Below the pieces are notes generated by a model, which was not told where the DNA came from, made no database searches, and saw nothing but the letters and a program-made list of their open reading frames with translations. DNA of 20,455 bases from Litorivicinus sp965656605. Its GTDB lineage: Bacteria; Pseudomonadota; Gammaproteobacteria; Pseudomonadales; Litorivicinaceae. The position numbers and the translations under genes were made by a program. The stretch spans positions 1-20,455 of the forward strand of contig CBFHLC010000039.1 in the NCBI GenBank assembly GCA_965656605.1. The letters run 5' to 3'. Of the stretch, positions 1-6,555 are shown in pieces (the first letter of the stretch is position 1; each line of letters begins with the position of its first letter).

Positions 1-355
1 CTCGATGGCGGATATGTATCAAGAGGTGGAGAGCCTGAACCAGCAAGTCATGGGAAATATGGAGCGTGGCGTCGCTGAGGTGCGTGACAGAGTGATTGAA
101 ACCTTTGGTCATGTGCAGTTTCAAGACATCACGCGCCAGCGTATTGAGGCGGTCCAGCAAAGTCATCAGATGATCAACGATCATTTGAGCTTGATCGCAA
201 CCTGCGGCGGCGCGCAACAGATCCTAGGTCTGCCGGCGCTGAGTGCAGATGCGCTGTATGGCAGCTACGTGATGGACGAGCAGCGAAAGCTGCACGACCC
301 CGGACAGTCAAAAACCGAAAAGGCCGACGCGCCTCCGGTGATCGAGTTGTTCTAA
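1..355 (+). CDS. C-terminal part of a chemotaxis/signalling-type helical protein (5' end outside window)
   Basis: The frame is open to the left edge, so the ATG at position 5 need not be the true start; this is most likely the tail of a longer protein, ending with TAA at 353-355. The visible part is alpha-helical and contains a VQFQDITRQRIEAV segment at about residues 37-50 from that ATG. Such FQD(I/V)xRQ motifs occur near the C-terminus of methyl-accepting chemotaxis-like proteins and resemble the QD-containing helix of CheZ. The remainder is a charged tail ending in VIELF. By inference it takes part in chemotaxis or another signalling pathway, which would fit the broken sensor kinase next to it. 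An intrinsic terminator follows 13 bases after the stop. It could also be a stand-alone CheZ-like protein; the upstream sequence would decide. Confidence 0.6.
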   Translation, partial: SMADMYQEVESLNQQVMGNMERGVAEVRDRVIETFGHVQFQDITRQRIEAVQQSHQMINDHLSLIATCGGAQQILGLPALSADALYGSYVMDEQRKLHDPGQSKTEKADAPPVIELF

Positions 356-368
356 GTACCACCGCCTC

Positions 369-396
369 AGCCGTTGCACTTGCAGCGGCTTTTTTT
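369..396 (+). terminator. Rho-independent terminator of the signalling-type gene
   Basis: AGCCGTTG (369-376) pairs with CAGCGGCT (383-390) to give an 8-bp GC-rich stem with one G.U pair and a 6-base loop, followed directly by a run of T to position 396. It lies 13 bases after the stop codon at 353-355. The convergent kinase pseudogene ends (TAA, complement of 395-397) in the T-run. Confidence 0.88.
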
Positions 397-947
397 AACC
401 GCGTATCTGGTTGTAGTCGCTTCGATTCACCCGAGACCAGGCAAAGGTTAAGTACGCCCCACCGTTAGCATTGGCAGATACCGCGATGCGCCCCCCGAAG
501 GATTCGACCAAACGACGACAAACCGCCAACCCGATCCCAGTGGAGTGTTTGGGTTTGTTGTCAGACATGTTTTCGCTGGGTGATGTCCACCACCGAAACC
601 AACACCGCCGTGGGGTTATCCGATGACCATGGCGCCAGTCAAATCTCGACCGGGAATTCTTGACCTGCGCTGTGTTGTGCCGTCAAATCCCGACCATCGC
701 CCATCAGACGCGCCTGAGGATCCAACCAGAAGGCATCCACTAACATCGAGTGATGTTGCTTGTATTGAGCGGGTAGCAAATCCGTCAGCGACAGCTGATC
801 AGGCAACTCATCCCAACCAAAGGTGCCTATTAATCGGCGGTTGGCCTGAACCATGTAACCCGCGCGATCGACCAGCATCATTCCAGTCGGGATCGCCTCT
901 AACATGCTCGATCGCAGAACATCCGTTGTTCTCGTGTCTATATCCAT
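395..947 (-). pseudogene. Degraded PAS-domain sensor histidine kinase
   Basis: Read on the - strand from an ATG at 947 (a TTG at 974 is also in frame), the first part is a PAS domain: IPTGMMLVDRAGYMVQANRR, then FGWDEL, LLPAQYKQHH, RLMGDGRDL and EFPVEI. A TGA (complement of 639-641) interrupts it, yet the same frame continues with LAPWSSDNPTAVLVSVVDITQRK, the usual end of such a PAS domain. At about 561-571 the frame shifts and the sequence jumps to HSTGIGLAVCRRLVESFGG and then GGAYLTFAW, the G2 box and C-terminal end of a HATPase domain of the FixL-like group, stopping at TAA (395-397). The dimerisation/phosphoacceptor helix and the N and G1 boxes are absent, so a deletion removed the middle. 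It cannot make a working kinase. A 57-residue ORF (395-568, starting with ATG) could still be translated from the remnant. Confidence 0.85.
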
Positions 948-1093
948 AGGCGTTAAAGGTAATAAACCACGCAATATGCGACCGGAATCAGTTCCAAATT
1001 TGACCGTTCCCGCGGGATCATCAGTGTCAGTATATTGGACCTAGGACTAGCACCTAGATTGCCAGTTGGCGGGGGCTGGACTACAACTGAGGC

Positions 1094-1357
1094 ATGAAGA
1101 AAAGCAACGTGGTCAACAGCAGGGCCCGTTTCCAAAAGCTGACCGATACGAACAAGCGAAAAAGTTTGGATGCCCGGCTGGCTGAGCTATACGACCATCA
1201 CGCTCAGTCGATTGAATTGATGTGCCAACAACTATCCGGTGAAGAAGCTGAGCCCGGCACATTGCGGACCGCGCTGGCCCTGCTGTCCGAGGGCTACATC
1301 CAACAACGCCGTGCCCTGCTAGAGCGCTACCAAACCGAGCGTAATACGCAAGATTAG
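1094..1357 (+). CDS. Small hypothetical protein, 87 residues
   Basis: I do not recognise this family. The protein is hydrophilic and probably alpha-helical throughout, with a basic N-terminus (MKKSN, then KRKSL) and a helical part rich in Leu, Ala, Glu and Gln that ends in RRALLERYQTERNTQD. No signal peptide or membrane segment is visible. A stop codon lies two codons upstream, so ATG 1094 is the first possible ATG. The only purine-rich stretch, GAGG at 1089-1092, is one base from it, too close for a normal ribosome site; a GTG at 1109 preceded by AAGAAAAG is an alternative. Its TAG (1355-1357) overlaps the TAA of convergent yaeQ (1354-1356). A promoter was not convincingly seen in the 146 bases upstream. 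Confidence 0.55.
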   Translation: MKKSNVVNSRARFQKLTDTNKRKSLDARLAELYDHHAQSIELMCQQLSGEEAEPGTLRTALALLSEGYIQQRRALLERYQTERNTQD

Positions 1358-1899
1358 GGTTTAAGCTCGATCAATGACAGCTCTACCAGTTGATCTGAGT
1401 CGTCGCTGCTCACGTTAACCACACCGTCCTGAATCATGCACTGCAGACCCATACTCATCGATGCTAACTGGGCCAGTGACTCCATCGACTCATCCGAAAT
1501 CTGTATGACTCGGAGGTTTTTGAACCGCTCAAGCGCAGCCTGGTATTTGGGCCACCACACCGCGGCGGCGCGATCGCCATACGCCAACAAGACGACTTGT
1601 ACAGCACGACCGCAGGCTTTTCGGATCCGACTCTCGTCAGGCAGGCCCAGATCGACCCATAACTGGATGTTATCGGTCAGGTCTTTTTGCCACAGATCTG
1701 GTTCGTTGTCGGTGCTGATGCCGCGGCCAAATTCGAGCCCTTCACCGGCATGCAATGCGAACGCCAACAGACGCAACATCAGCCGCGCTTGAGTCTCTGA
1801 GGGGTGACAGGCGACGCGCAAGGCAAACTCTTGATACACGTGTCGATCCATGTCGCTCACGTTGAGTCGGGCTTTGTAGATACTGGATTTTAGTGCCAC
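1354..1899 (-). CDS. yaeQ: YaeQ family protein
   Basis: The 181-residue product has the same length as E. coli YaeQ and shows its conserved blocks: MALKSSIYKARLNVSDMDRH at the N-terminus, CHPSET (31-36), RLLAFALHA (43-51), FGRGISTDNEPDLWQ (57-71), LWVDLGLPDESRIRKACGRA (80-99) and AAVWWPKY (112-119). The family is known to have a fold related to PD-(D/E)XK nucleases; the acidic residues in NEPD and WVDLG are in the region expected for that site. Its cellular role is not firmly established, and an older proposed link to RfaH and haemolysin expression is disputed. The start is GTG at 1899, with an AGGA ribosome site at about 1905-1909. It lies 35 bases downstream of the protease gene on the same strand, so it may be read through from the secretion operon, though it is normally an independent housekeeping gene. 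Confidence 0.93.
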   Translation of the reverse strand: MALKSSIYKARLNVSDMDRHVYQEFALRVACHPSETQARLMLRLLAFALHAGEGLEFGRGISTDNEPDLWQKDLTDNIQLWVDLGLPDESRIRKACGRAVQVVLLAYGDRAAAVWWPKYQAALERFKNLRVIQISDESMESLAQLASMSMGLQCMIQDGVVNVSSDDSDQLVELSLIELKP

Positions 1900-1926
1900 A
1901 CCATTCCTGCTATACCAACGATGGTG
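1899..1926 (-). repeat. Short inverted repeat around the yaeQ ribosome site
   Basis: CACCAT (1899-1904) and ATGGTG (1921-1926) can pair with a 16-base loop. In the sense (-) transcript the hairpin would enclose the AGGA ribosome site and touch the GTG start of yaeQ. The stem is only 6 bp, so it may be chance. Confidence 0.25.
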
Positions 1927-1934
1927 ATTAACAA

Positions 1935-2696
1935 TTACTTTGTACCTGTGCCCAACAACAGATAAATACTGTCGTTGTGACGCTCGAAGGCTTCAAAAGG
2001 TCGCAGATAGATCGAGGAGTCAAAAAGACCGCTACTGGTGGGAACATCATAGGCAGCTAAGAACTCGGACAGCTGTGAACTTTTTAGCGCGAAATTAACG
2101 TTCTGAGGGAAATCACCGTACTGATTGATGATTTGTTGTGCATCCAATTTATGGCTGATTACCCCAAACACCTTGCCGTCAGCTGCTAGTACCGGGCTTC
2201 CTGAATTGCCCTTGTGAATCTCGGCACTTAATTGAAACCAGTCCTGACGAGATCCAAACCTTTGGTCTCCGTTGTACAGCCCGCTGTTAATCCGCTTTTC
2301 GGACACTAGACGACCGATTTTGGGGAATCCAATAACGTAGGTTTCGGCTCCCCGCGGCAGTGTGTGCCATTGCCCGATTTGAAGTGGAGTTCCGTCAACC
2401 GATGCACGCAGCAACGCAACGTCAAGCTCTTCACTGAATCCGACCACTTGAGCGATGGTGAAAGTCCCATCTCGTTCGGGTGCAACATAGACTTTCTGCT
2501 TGTCGCGAACCGCATGCTGAGCGGTGACCAGGTAACCCGGTGCCACTAGGAACGCGGTTGCCACCGAGGCATCGGGCTGAGTCGTTAACGACCCGTCCTC
2601 TGCCCAGACCGGGCGCGCGATCATGCAGATGATCACTGCGCTCAGCTGGCATAAGAACTTTTGACCCGACAAGGTCAAAAGATTCCTCATAGACAT
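1935..2696 (-). CDS. Secreted trypsin-like serine protease (DegP/S1C-like catalytic domain)
   Basis: The 253-residue protein starts with a Sec signal peptide: basic start, hydrophobic core LCQLSAVIICMIA, likely cleavage after PVWA (residue 32). The chymotrypsin-fold triad is complete: His61 in VTAQHAV, Asp92 in EELDVALL and Ser165 in GNSGSPV. Gly-rich strands (YVIGFP, VFGVISHK) match the S1C or Trypsin_2 pattern. There is no PDZ domain; after the catalytic domain (about 43-215) only some 35 residues follow. It should act in the periplasm or outside the cell. Its ATG overlaps the stop of the 96-residue gene (TAATG), so translation is probably coupled and the protease belongs to the type I secretion operon. 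I infer a role in maturation or release of the secreted giant proteins, or in quality control of them. The substrate cannot be read from the sequence. Confidence 0.9.
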   Translation of the reverse strand: MSMRNLLTLSGQKFLCQLSAVIICMIARPVWAEDGSLTTQPDASVATAFLVAPGYLVTAQHAVRDKQKVYVAPERDGTFTIAQVVGFSEELDVALLRASVDGTPLQIGQWHTLPRGAETYVIGFPKIGRLVSEKRINSGLYNGDQRFGSRQDWFQLSAEIHKGNSGSPVLAADGKVFGVISHKLDAQQIINQYGDFPQNVNFALKSSQLSEFLAAYDVPTSSGLFDSSIYLRPFEAFERHNDSIYLLLGTGTK

Positions 2697-2986
2697 TATG
2701 AATCCGATTGCGTATCGACCACGTCAGACTCAATTGCGTCGGCCGCGTCGGTTTTTTCGATCTCAGCATCGTCACGGCGACGCAGTAGGCCTTTCTCTAG
2801 CATCTCTTCAACAGCACGGTTCAGACCCGCTTGCATGCTTAGAAATGAACTAACCGGCATAACCAAGTCGCCGCGTTCTTGAATTCGCTGCTCACCTTCC
2901 TGTGTCTGCATACGGCGAATCGTTTGAACACGAACCAGACCACTGCCCACTCGGATCACACCAATGTCATCGATAAATTTATCCAT
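2696..2986 (-). CDS. Unrecognised 96-residue protein in the secretion operon
   Basis: I do not recognise this family. The N-terminal half looks beta-rich (IGVIRVGSGLVRVQTIRR), followed by a strand and a helix (RGDLVMPVSSFLSMQAGL, NRAVEEMLEKGLL); the last 25 residues are acidic, Asp/Glu/Ser-rich and probably disordered. There is no signal peptide or membrane segment, so it is probably cytoplasmic. The strand-then-helix layout recalls small DUF3467-type proteins, but I see no diagnostic motif. The ribosome site is very strong (AAAGGAGAG, complement of 2992-3000) and begins next to the hlyD stop 15 bases upstream. The gene overlaps the protease start (TAATG). Its position suggests an accessory role for secretion, such as a substrate chaperone or a regulator; this is inference. 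Confidence 0.8.
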   Translation of the reverse strand: MDKFIDDIGVIRVGSGLVRVQTIRRMQTQEGEQRIQERGDLVMPVSSFLSMQAGLNRAVEEMLEKGLLRRRDDAEIEKTDAADAIESDVVDTQSDS

Positions 2987-2991
2987 TTTAA

Positions 2992-3000
2992 CTCTCCTTT
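2992..3000 (-). promoter_or_regulatory. Strong ribosome binding site of the 96-residue gene
   Basis: The - strand reads AAAGGAGAG, 5 bases before the ATG at 2986, just after the hlyD stop codon. It is the strongest Shine-Dalgarno sequence in the operon, suggesting that the small protein is made in larger amounts than the transporter parts. Confidence 0.75.
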
Positions 3001-3001
3001 A

Positions 3002-4399
3002 TTACTCTCTGAATGCACGACCACGAAGTTTGAATACCGGCTCTAGCAGGTACTCCATGACCGTTCGTTTCGCGACCACCATATCCACGTTAGCCGCCAT
3101 ACCCGGCGTAATCGGGTATTTTTTGCCACCCCCGGTGACATAACTGTTGTTCAGACGAATACGCACCTGAAAGAACTCTGACCCATCGTCAGCTTGCTGG
3201 GCGTCCGGACTGATAAACGAAACCACCCCGTCCACATCACTAAATCGCGAAAAATCAAATGCCGTGAGCTTAACCGATACTTTCTGATCTACGTATACAA
3301 ATGCGATATCTTTCTGTTGGATCGTGGCCTCGAGCTCAATGTTTCCATCCACTGGAGTCAACTCCAAGATCGGCTCGCCGGGCTGGACTACACCGCCTTG
3401 CGTACGCACATGAATCTTGTTGACTACGGCGTCCAATGGGGACACTAGCTGTGTTCGATTTAACCGGTCCGCTAAACCTCCCAGACGCTCTCGCACCTCA
3501 GATAAGCGGGCTAAATTAGCGGTCAGCTCGTTGCCTACTTCACTAATAAAGTTCATCCGAGCCTGCGTCAGGCGATAGTTGGCCTCGGCTAGGACTGCGT
3601 CGGATCTTTTAACCGCAACCTTGGCCGTATTGAGCTTTGCGATGGCTTCGTTTCGATCTCGGTCGGCCGCTATTAAAGACAGGCGAGATTCCAAGCTGCG
3701 CTCGACCAGTTCTTTTATGAGTTGGTATTCCCGCTCGGCCAGCTCGTATTCCCGCTCGGCGCGGGACAATTCGGTCTGGGCTTGATAACGCTCCTCAGCT
3801 CGCTGATCAACTTGCGCATTGAGCAGCTGTGTCTCGGCTTGCAAGGCTTCTTGACGTTCTAGCAGTTGCGCTTGCTCTGCATCAATCAAGGTTGAGTCAT
3901 CACGGAGCAATTCAAAGGAAAAAACAGGATCACGCTGGTCCTTTTCTGCGCGCAGACGCTCTACCCGAACCATCAAAGAGCGTTCCTCTTTTTTGGCCTC
4001 GCCGTACAGGCTTTTGGCCTGTGTCGGGTCCAAGGACACCAATATCGCCCCCTGGGGTACCACATCCCCCTCGCGCACAAAGATGCGCTCGATGATGCCA
4101 CCCTCCAGGCTCTGAACCAGCTGGGTCTGCTTGGGTGTGATGACCTTACCTTGGCCCCGCACCACATGATCTAGTTCGGCCAATGAGGCCCACACAATCA
4201 TGACAATGAAAAATATTAAGATCGAAAACAGAAGCAGGGTTGGGGTTGTGTTTTTACCACCCCAACGACGACTCATACTCTCGAGCCGACCCACGACATT
4301 CTCTACAATCCGACTGCCCAACGAAGGCGGTGCTTCGGGCGGTGCTTCCATTGCCTGGTCAGCCGCCTCTGGTGTGTCCTGTTTCGGTGATTCAAGCAC
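3002..4399 (-). CDS. Type I secretion membrane fusion protein, HlyD/LapC family
   Basis: At 465 residues the protein has the usual length of this family. In order it shows: a Pro/Glu-rich cytoplasmic N-terminus (1-52), one membrane anchor (about 53-72, TPTLLLFSILIFFIVMIVWA), the first half of a biotinyl-lipoyl-like domain (about 83-125, with VQSLEGGIIERIFVREGD), a long periplasmic coiled coil (about 130-300, heavy in Glu, Arg, Ala and Leu heptads), and the second lipoyl half and beta-barrel. The C-terminal signature is present (ITPGMAANVDMVVAKRTVMEYLLEPV). It links the ABC protein to an outer-membrane TolC-like channel, which is not in the window. The GTG start at 4399 overlaps the end of the ABC gene by 8 bases and has a GGAG ribosome site in that gene; the first ATG is residue 17, a weaker alternative start. 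Confidence 0.95.
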   Translation of the reverse strand: MLESPKQDTPEAADQAMEAPPEAPPSLGSRIVENVVGRLESMSRRWGGKNTTPTLLLFSILIFFIVMIVWASLAELDHVVRGQGKVITPKQTQLVQSLEGGIIERIFVREGDVVPQGAILVSLDPTQAKSLYGEAKKEERSLMVRVERLRAEKDQRDPVFSFELLRDDSTLIDAEQAQLLERQEALQAETQLLNAQVDQRAEERYQAQTELSRAEREYELAEREYQLIKELVERSLESRLSLIAADRDRNEAIAKLNTAKVAVKRSDAVLAEANYRLTQARMNFISEVGNELTANLARLSEVRERLGGLADRLNRTQLVSPLDAVVNKIHVRTQGGVVQPGEPILELTPVDGNIELEATIQQKDIAFVYVDQKVSVKLTAFDFSRFSDVDGVVSFISPDAQQADDGSEFFQVRIRLNNSYVTGGGKKYPITPGMAANVDMVVAKRTVMEYLLEPVFKLRGRAFRE

Positions 4400-6548
4400 G
4401 AGGCTTTGCTCCGGATTTTGGTACAGTCGCCTTGGCTGCCGGCCCTTTGGAAAGCATCGACTTAGGACCGTCGGCCACTATTTTACCCTGATCAAAAATG
4501 ATCACCCGATCGACCAGATGCAGCATCGCATTTCGATGCGTAATCATGATCAGCGTTTTGTCTTGTACGTAGTCTTTTAGCCGGTTGACCAGTTTGGTTT
4601 CAGAGCCGGTATCCATCATGCTGGTGGGCTCGTCCATAATCAAAATGGGGGCGTTGCCGACCAACCCCCTGGCAACGTTAATCGCCTGCCGCTGACCGCC
4701 AGACAGGCCCTCGCCCCGTTCGCGGATCATCAGGTCGTAACCCTTTGGATGTCCGCCTAAGAAGTCATGCACTCCGGAAATCTCGGCTGCTTTTAGCAGA
4801 TCATCATCCGTAACCGCGACCGACCCAGAGGCGATATTGTCGCGCACAGAACCCGAGAACAACCAGCTGTCCTGCATCACCACCGAGACATTGCGGCGCA
4901 AATCAAACGGGTCCAACTGACGAACATCGGTGTCATCGATTAGCACAGACCCTGAATTGGGGGAATACAGTCCGGTTAACAGGCGAGCGACGGTGCTTTT
5001 GCCCGAGCCAATTTTGCCAAGCAACGCAACTTTTTCACCCGGCTTGATGCTAAACGTCACGTCGGCCAGCGCAGCCTGCTCTTGGTCTGGATAAGAGAAG
5101 TTTGCGTGTCTAAATTCGATCTGACCGACCATCTTTTCCTTAGTCAAAAAACGAGCCTGCGGCGGTCGATCCAGTGGCAGACTCATGAACTCGTCCAGTG
5201 CCTTGAAGGACGCCTTTGCGCTGACCAAACGCGTCAGCACGTTCGCAATCTGTGACAATGGCGCCATGGTTCTGCCCGCTAAAATAACTGACGCAATCAA
5301 TCCACCCATGGTCAGATTGCCAGCAGACACCTGATACGCACCCACTACGACGATTCCAACTTGAGCTGCCTGCTGAGCAAACGCACTGAAGTTGACAACC
5401 AACTGGGATACCAGCTTTGATTTGACGGATGAGCTGCTTTGTTGAACCAATGACTCGCGCCAGCGCTTGCGCATCTCGCGCCCTGCCATCGAGGTTTTCA
5501 GCACTTCGATCCCACTAATGGATTCGACCAAAATTGATTGTTTGTTCTTGCCTTCCTCGATCGATTCGTTGGCCAGTCGTGCCAAAAATGGCTGAGCGAT
5601 CACACCCACTAAAATCACCAACGGGACCAAAATCGCGGGCACTAAAACGACGGCACCGCCTAACGCGTAAATAACCGACAAGAAAATGATGATGAATGGT
5701 AGGTCGATCAGAGTGACCAAAGTGGCTGAGGTCATGAAGTCACGCAGTGTCTCAAATTCTCGCATGATTGAGCTGAGTCCACCGACCGAGTCTTTCCGCG
5801 CCGACAGATCGATTGCAATGAGTTGCTCAAACAATTTTTCACCGATGCGAGTATCTGCCCGGGATCCTGCACCATCCAAAAACCAGCCGCGTAACATCTT
5901 AATAATAATATCAAAGACCAGAGCGATCCCGACGCCGATGGTTAGTGCGACCAGCGACTCGGTGGCCCCGTTTGGCAACACCCGATCGTATACCACCATG
6001 GTGAAGATCGATGTGGTTAGTGCCAAGAAGTTAATCAGCACGGCGGCCAGAATCACTTGCCCGTATGCCGCCTTACTTTCTTGTAACGGCCGTAACAACC
6101 AGCTCCATCGCATGACAGCGTGCTGACTTTCAATGGTCAGTTGGTGAACCGACTGAGTCTGGTAGGTCCAAACCTGCTCTTCTAGTAATAGCCCCTCTTT
6201 AACGCCATCAGATTCAAGAACATCTGCTTCACCGACCTGCCCAATCCTCATTACGACGACGTATTTGTCCTCATCGTATTGGATCAATGCTGGACACTGA
6301 TCATCGGTCAAGTTGATAGGTTTAACTTGAAGTTGCTGAGCATGGATTCCGCAGATCCGGCTGACATCAGAGAGGTCTTCGAGCGTCGCCATTTCACGAC
6401 CTTCGGGCAATGAGCTACGAACTAAATCGACACTGAGCGGCCGGCCGGACTCACGGGAGAAATCCAAGATTACCTTTTCAAAGGATGTCACGGCCATTTT
6501 GGCTGTCGAGACTTTTATTCCTTCGGGAGTTGGAGCTGCTGCGTTCAT
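4392..6548 (-). CDS. Type I secretion ABC transporter, LapB/LssB type
   Basis: The 718-residue protein has a C39-peptidase-like domain (about 15-145), an ABC exporter membrane domain (about 163-430, around six segments; VVYDRVLP at 185-192) and an ATPase domain (475-695). The ATPase motifs are complete: Walker A GKIGSGKST (511-519), Q-loop Gln559, signature LSGGQ (615-619), Walker B ILIMDE (635-640) and switch His671. The peptidase-like domain has no catalytic Cys, and Lys96 stands where the His of an active enzyme is expected. It is therefore a substrate-docking domain, and no double-glycine leader is cut. The DEPTSMMDTGSE stretch is typical of exporters for LapA-like adhesins. It should export the two giant proteins encoded just upstream. 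The ATG at 6548 lies 7 bases after the stop of the VCBS gene with AAGG in front. It was named by family resemblance; exact orthology to LapB is not shown. Confidence 0.95.
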   Translation of the reverse strand: MNAAAPTPEGIKVSTAKMAVTSFEKVILDFSRESGRPLSVDLVRSSLPEGREMATLEDLSDVSRICGIHAQQLQVKPINLTDDQCPALIQYDEDKYVVVMRIGQVGEADVLESDGVKEGLLLEEQVWTYQTQSVHQLTIESQHAVMRWSWLLRPLQESKAAYGQVILAAVLINFLALTTSIFTMVVYDRVLPNGATESLVALTIGVGIALVFDIIIKMLRGWFLDGAGSRADTRIGEKLFEQLIAIDLSARKDSVGGLSSIMREFETLRDFMTSATLVTLIDLPFIIIFLSVIYALGGAVVLVPAILVPLVILVGVIAQPFLARLANESIEEGKNKQSILVESISGIEVLKTSMAGREMRKRWRESLVQQSSSSVKSKLVSQLVVNFSAFAQQAAQVGIVVVGAYQVSAGNLTMGGLIASVILAGRTMAPLSQIANVLTRLVSAKASFKALDEFMSLPLDRPPQARFLTKEKMVGQIEFRHANFSYPDQEQAALADVTFSIKPGEKVALLGKIGSGKSTVARLLTGLYSPNSGSVLIDDTDVRQLDPFDLRRNVSVVMQDSWLFSGSVRDNIASGSVAVTDDDLLKAAEISGVHDFLGGHPKGYDLMIRERGEGLSGGQRQAINVARGLVGNAPILIMDEPTSMMDTGSETKLVNRLKDYVQDKTLIMITHRNAMLHLVDRVIIFDQGKIVADGPKSMLSKGPAAKATVPKSGAKPRA

Positions 6549-6555
6549 CGATGCC

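Noticed and set aside
623..949. + strand ORF of 108 codons
   Set aside because: It is antisense to the PAS part of the kinase remnant, which has clear family motifs; its own product has none.
1000..1036. Promoter TTGACC ... TATATT ahead of the small + strand gene
   Set aside because: The two boxes are 25 bases apart, too far for a sigma-70 promoter, and no better pair was seen.
953..1135. - strand ORF of 60 codons upstream of the kinase remnant
   Set aside because: Low-complexity product with no motif, no ribosome site, overlapping the + strand small gene.
2306..2775. - and + strand ORFs overlapping the protease gene (2306-2515, 2364-2549, 2431-2775)
   Set aside because: They overlap a gene with a complete catalytic triad and signal peptide and have no recognisable content.
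4392..6548. ABC protein as a bacteriocin exporter with leader peptidase
   Set aside because: The C39-like domain lacks the catalytic Cys and His, and the neighbouring substrates have RTX-type C-terminal signals, not double-glycine leaders.
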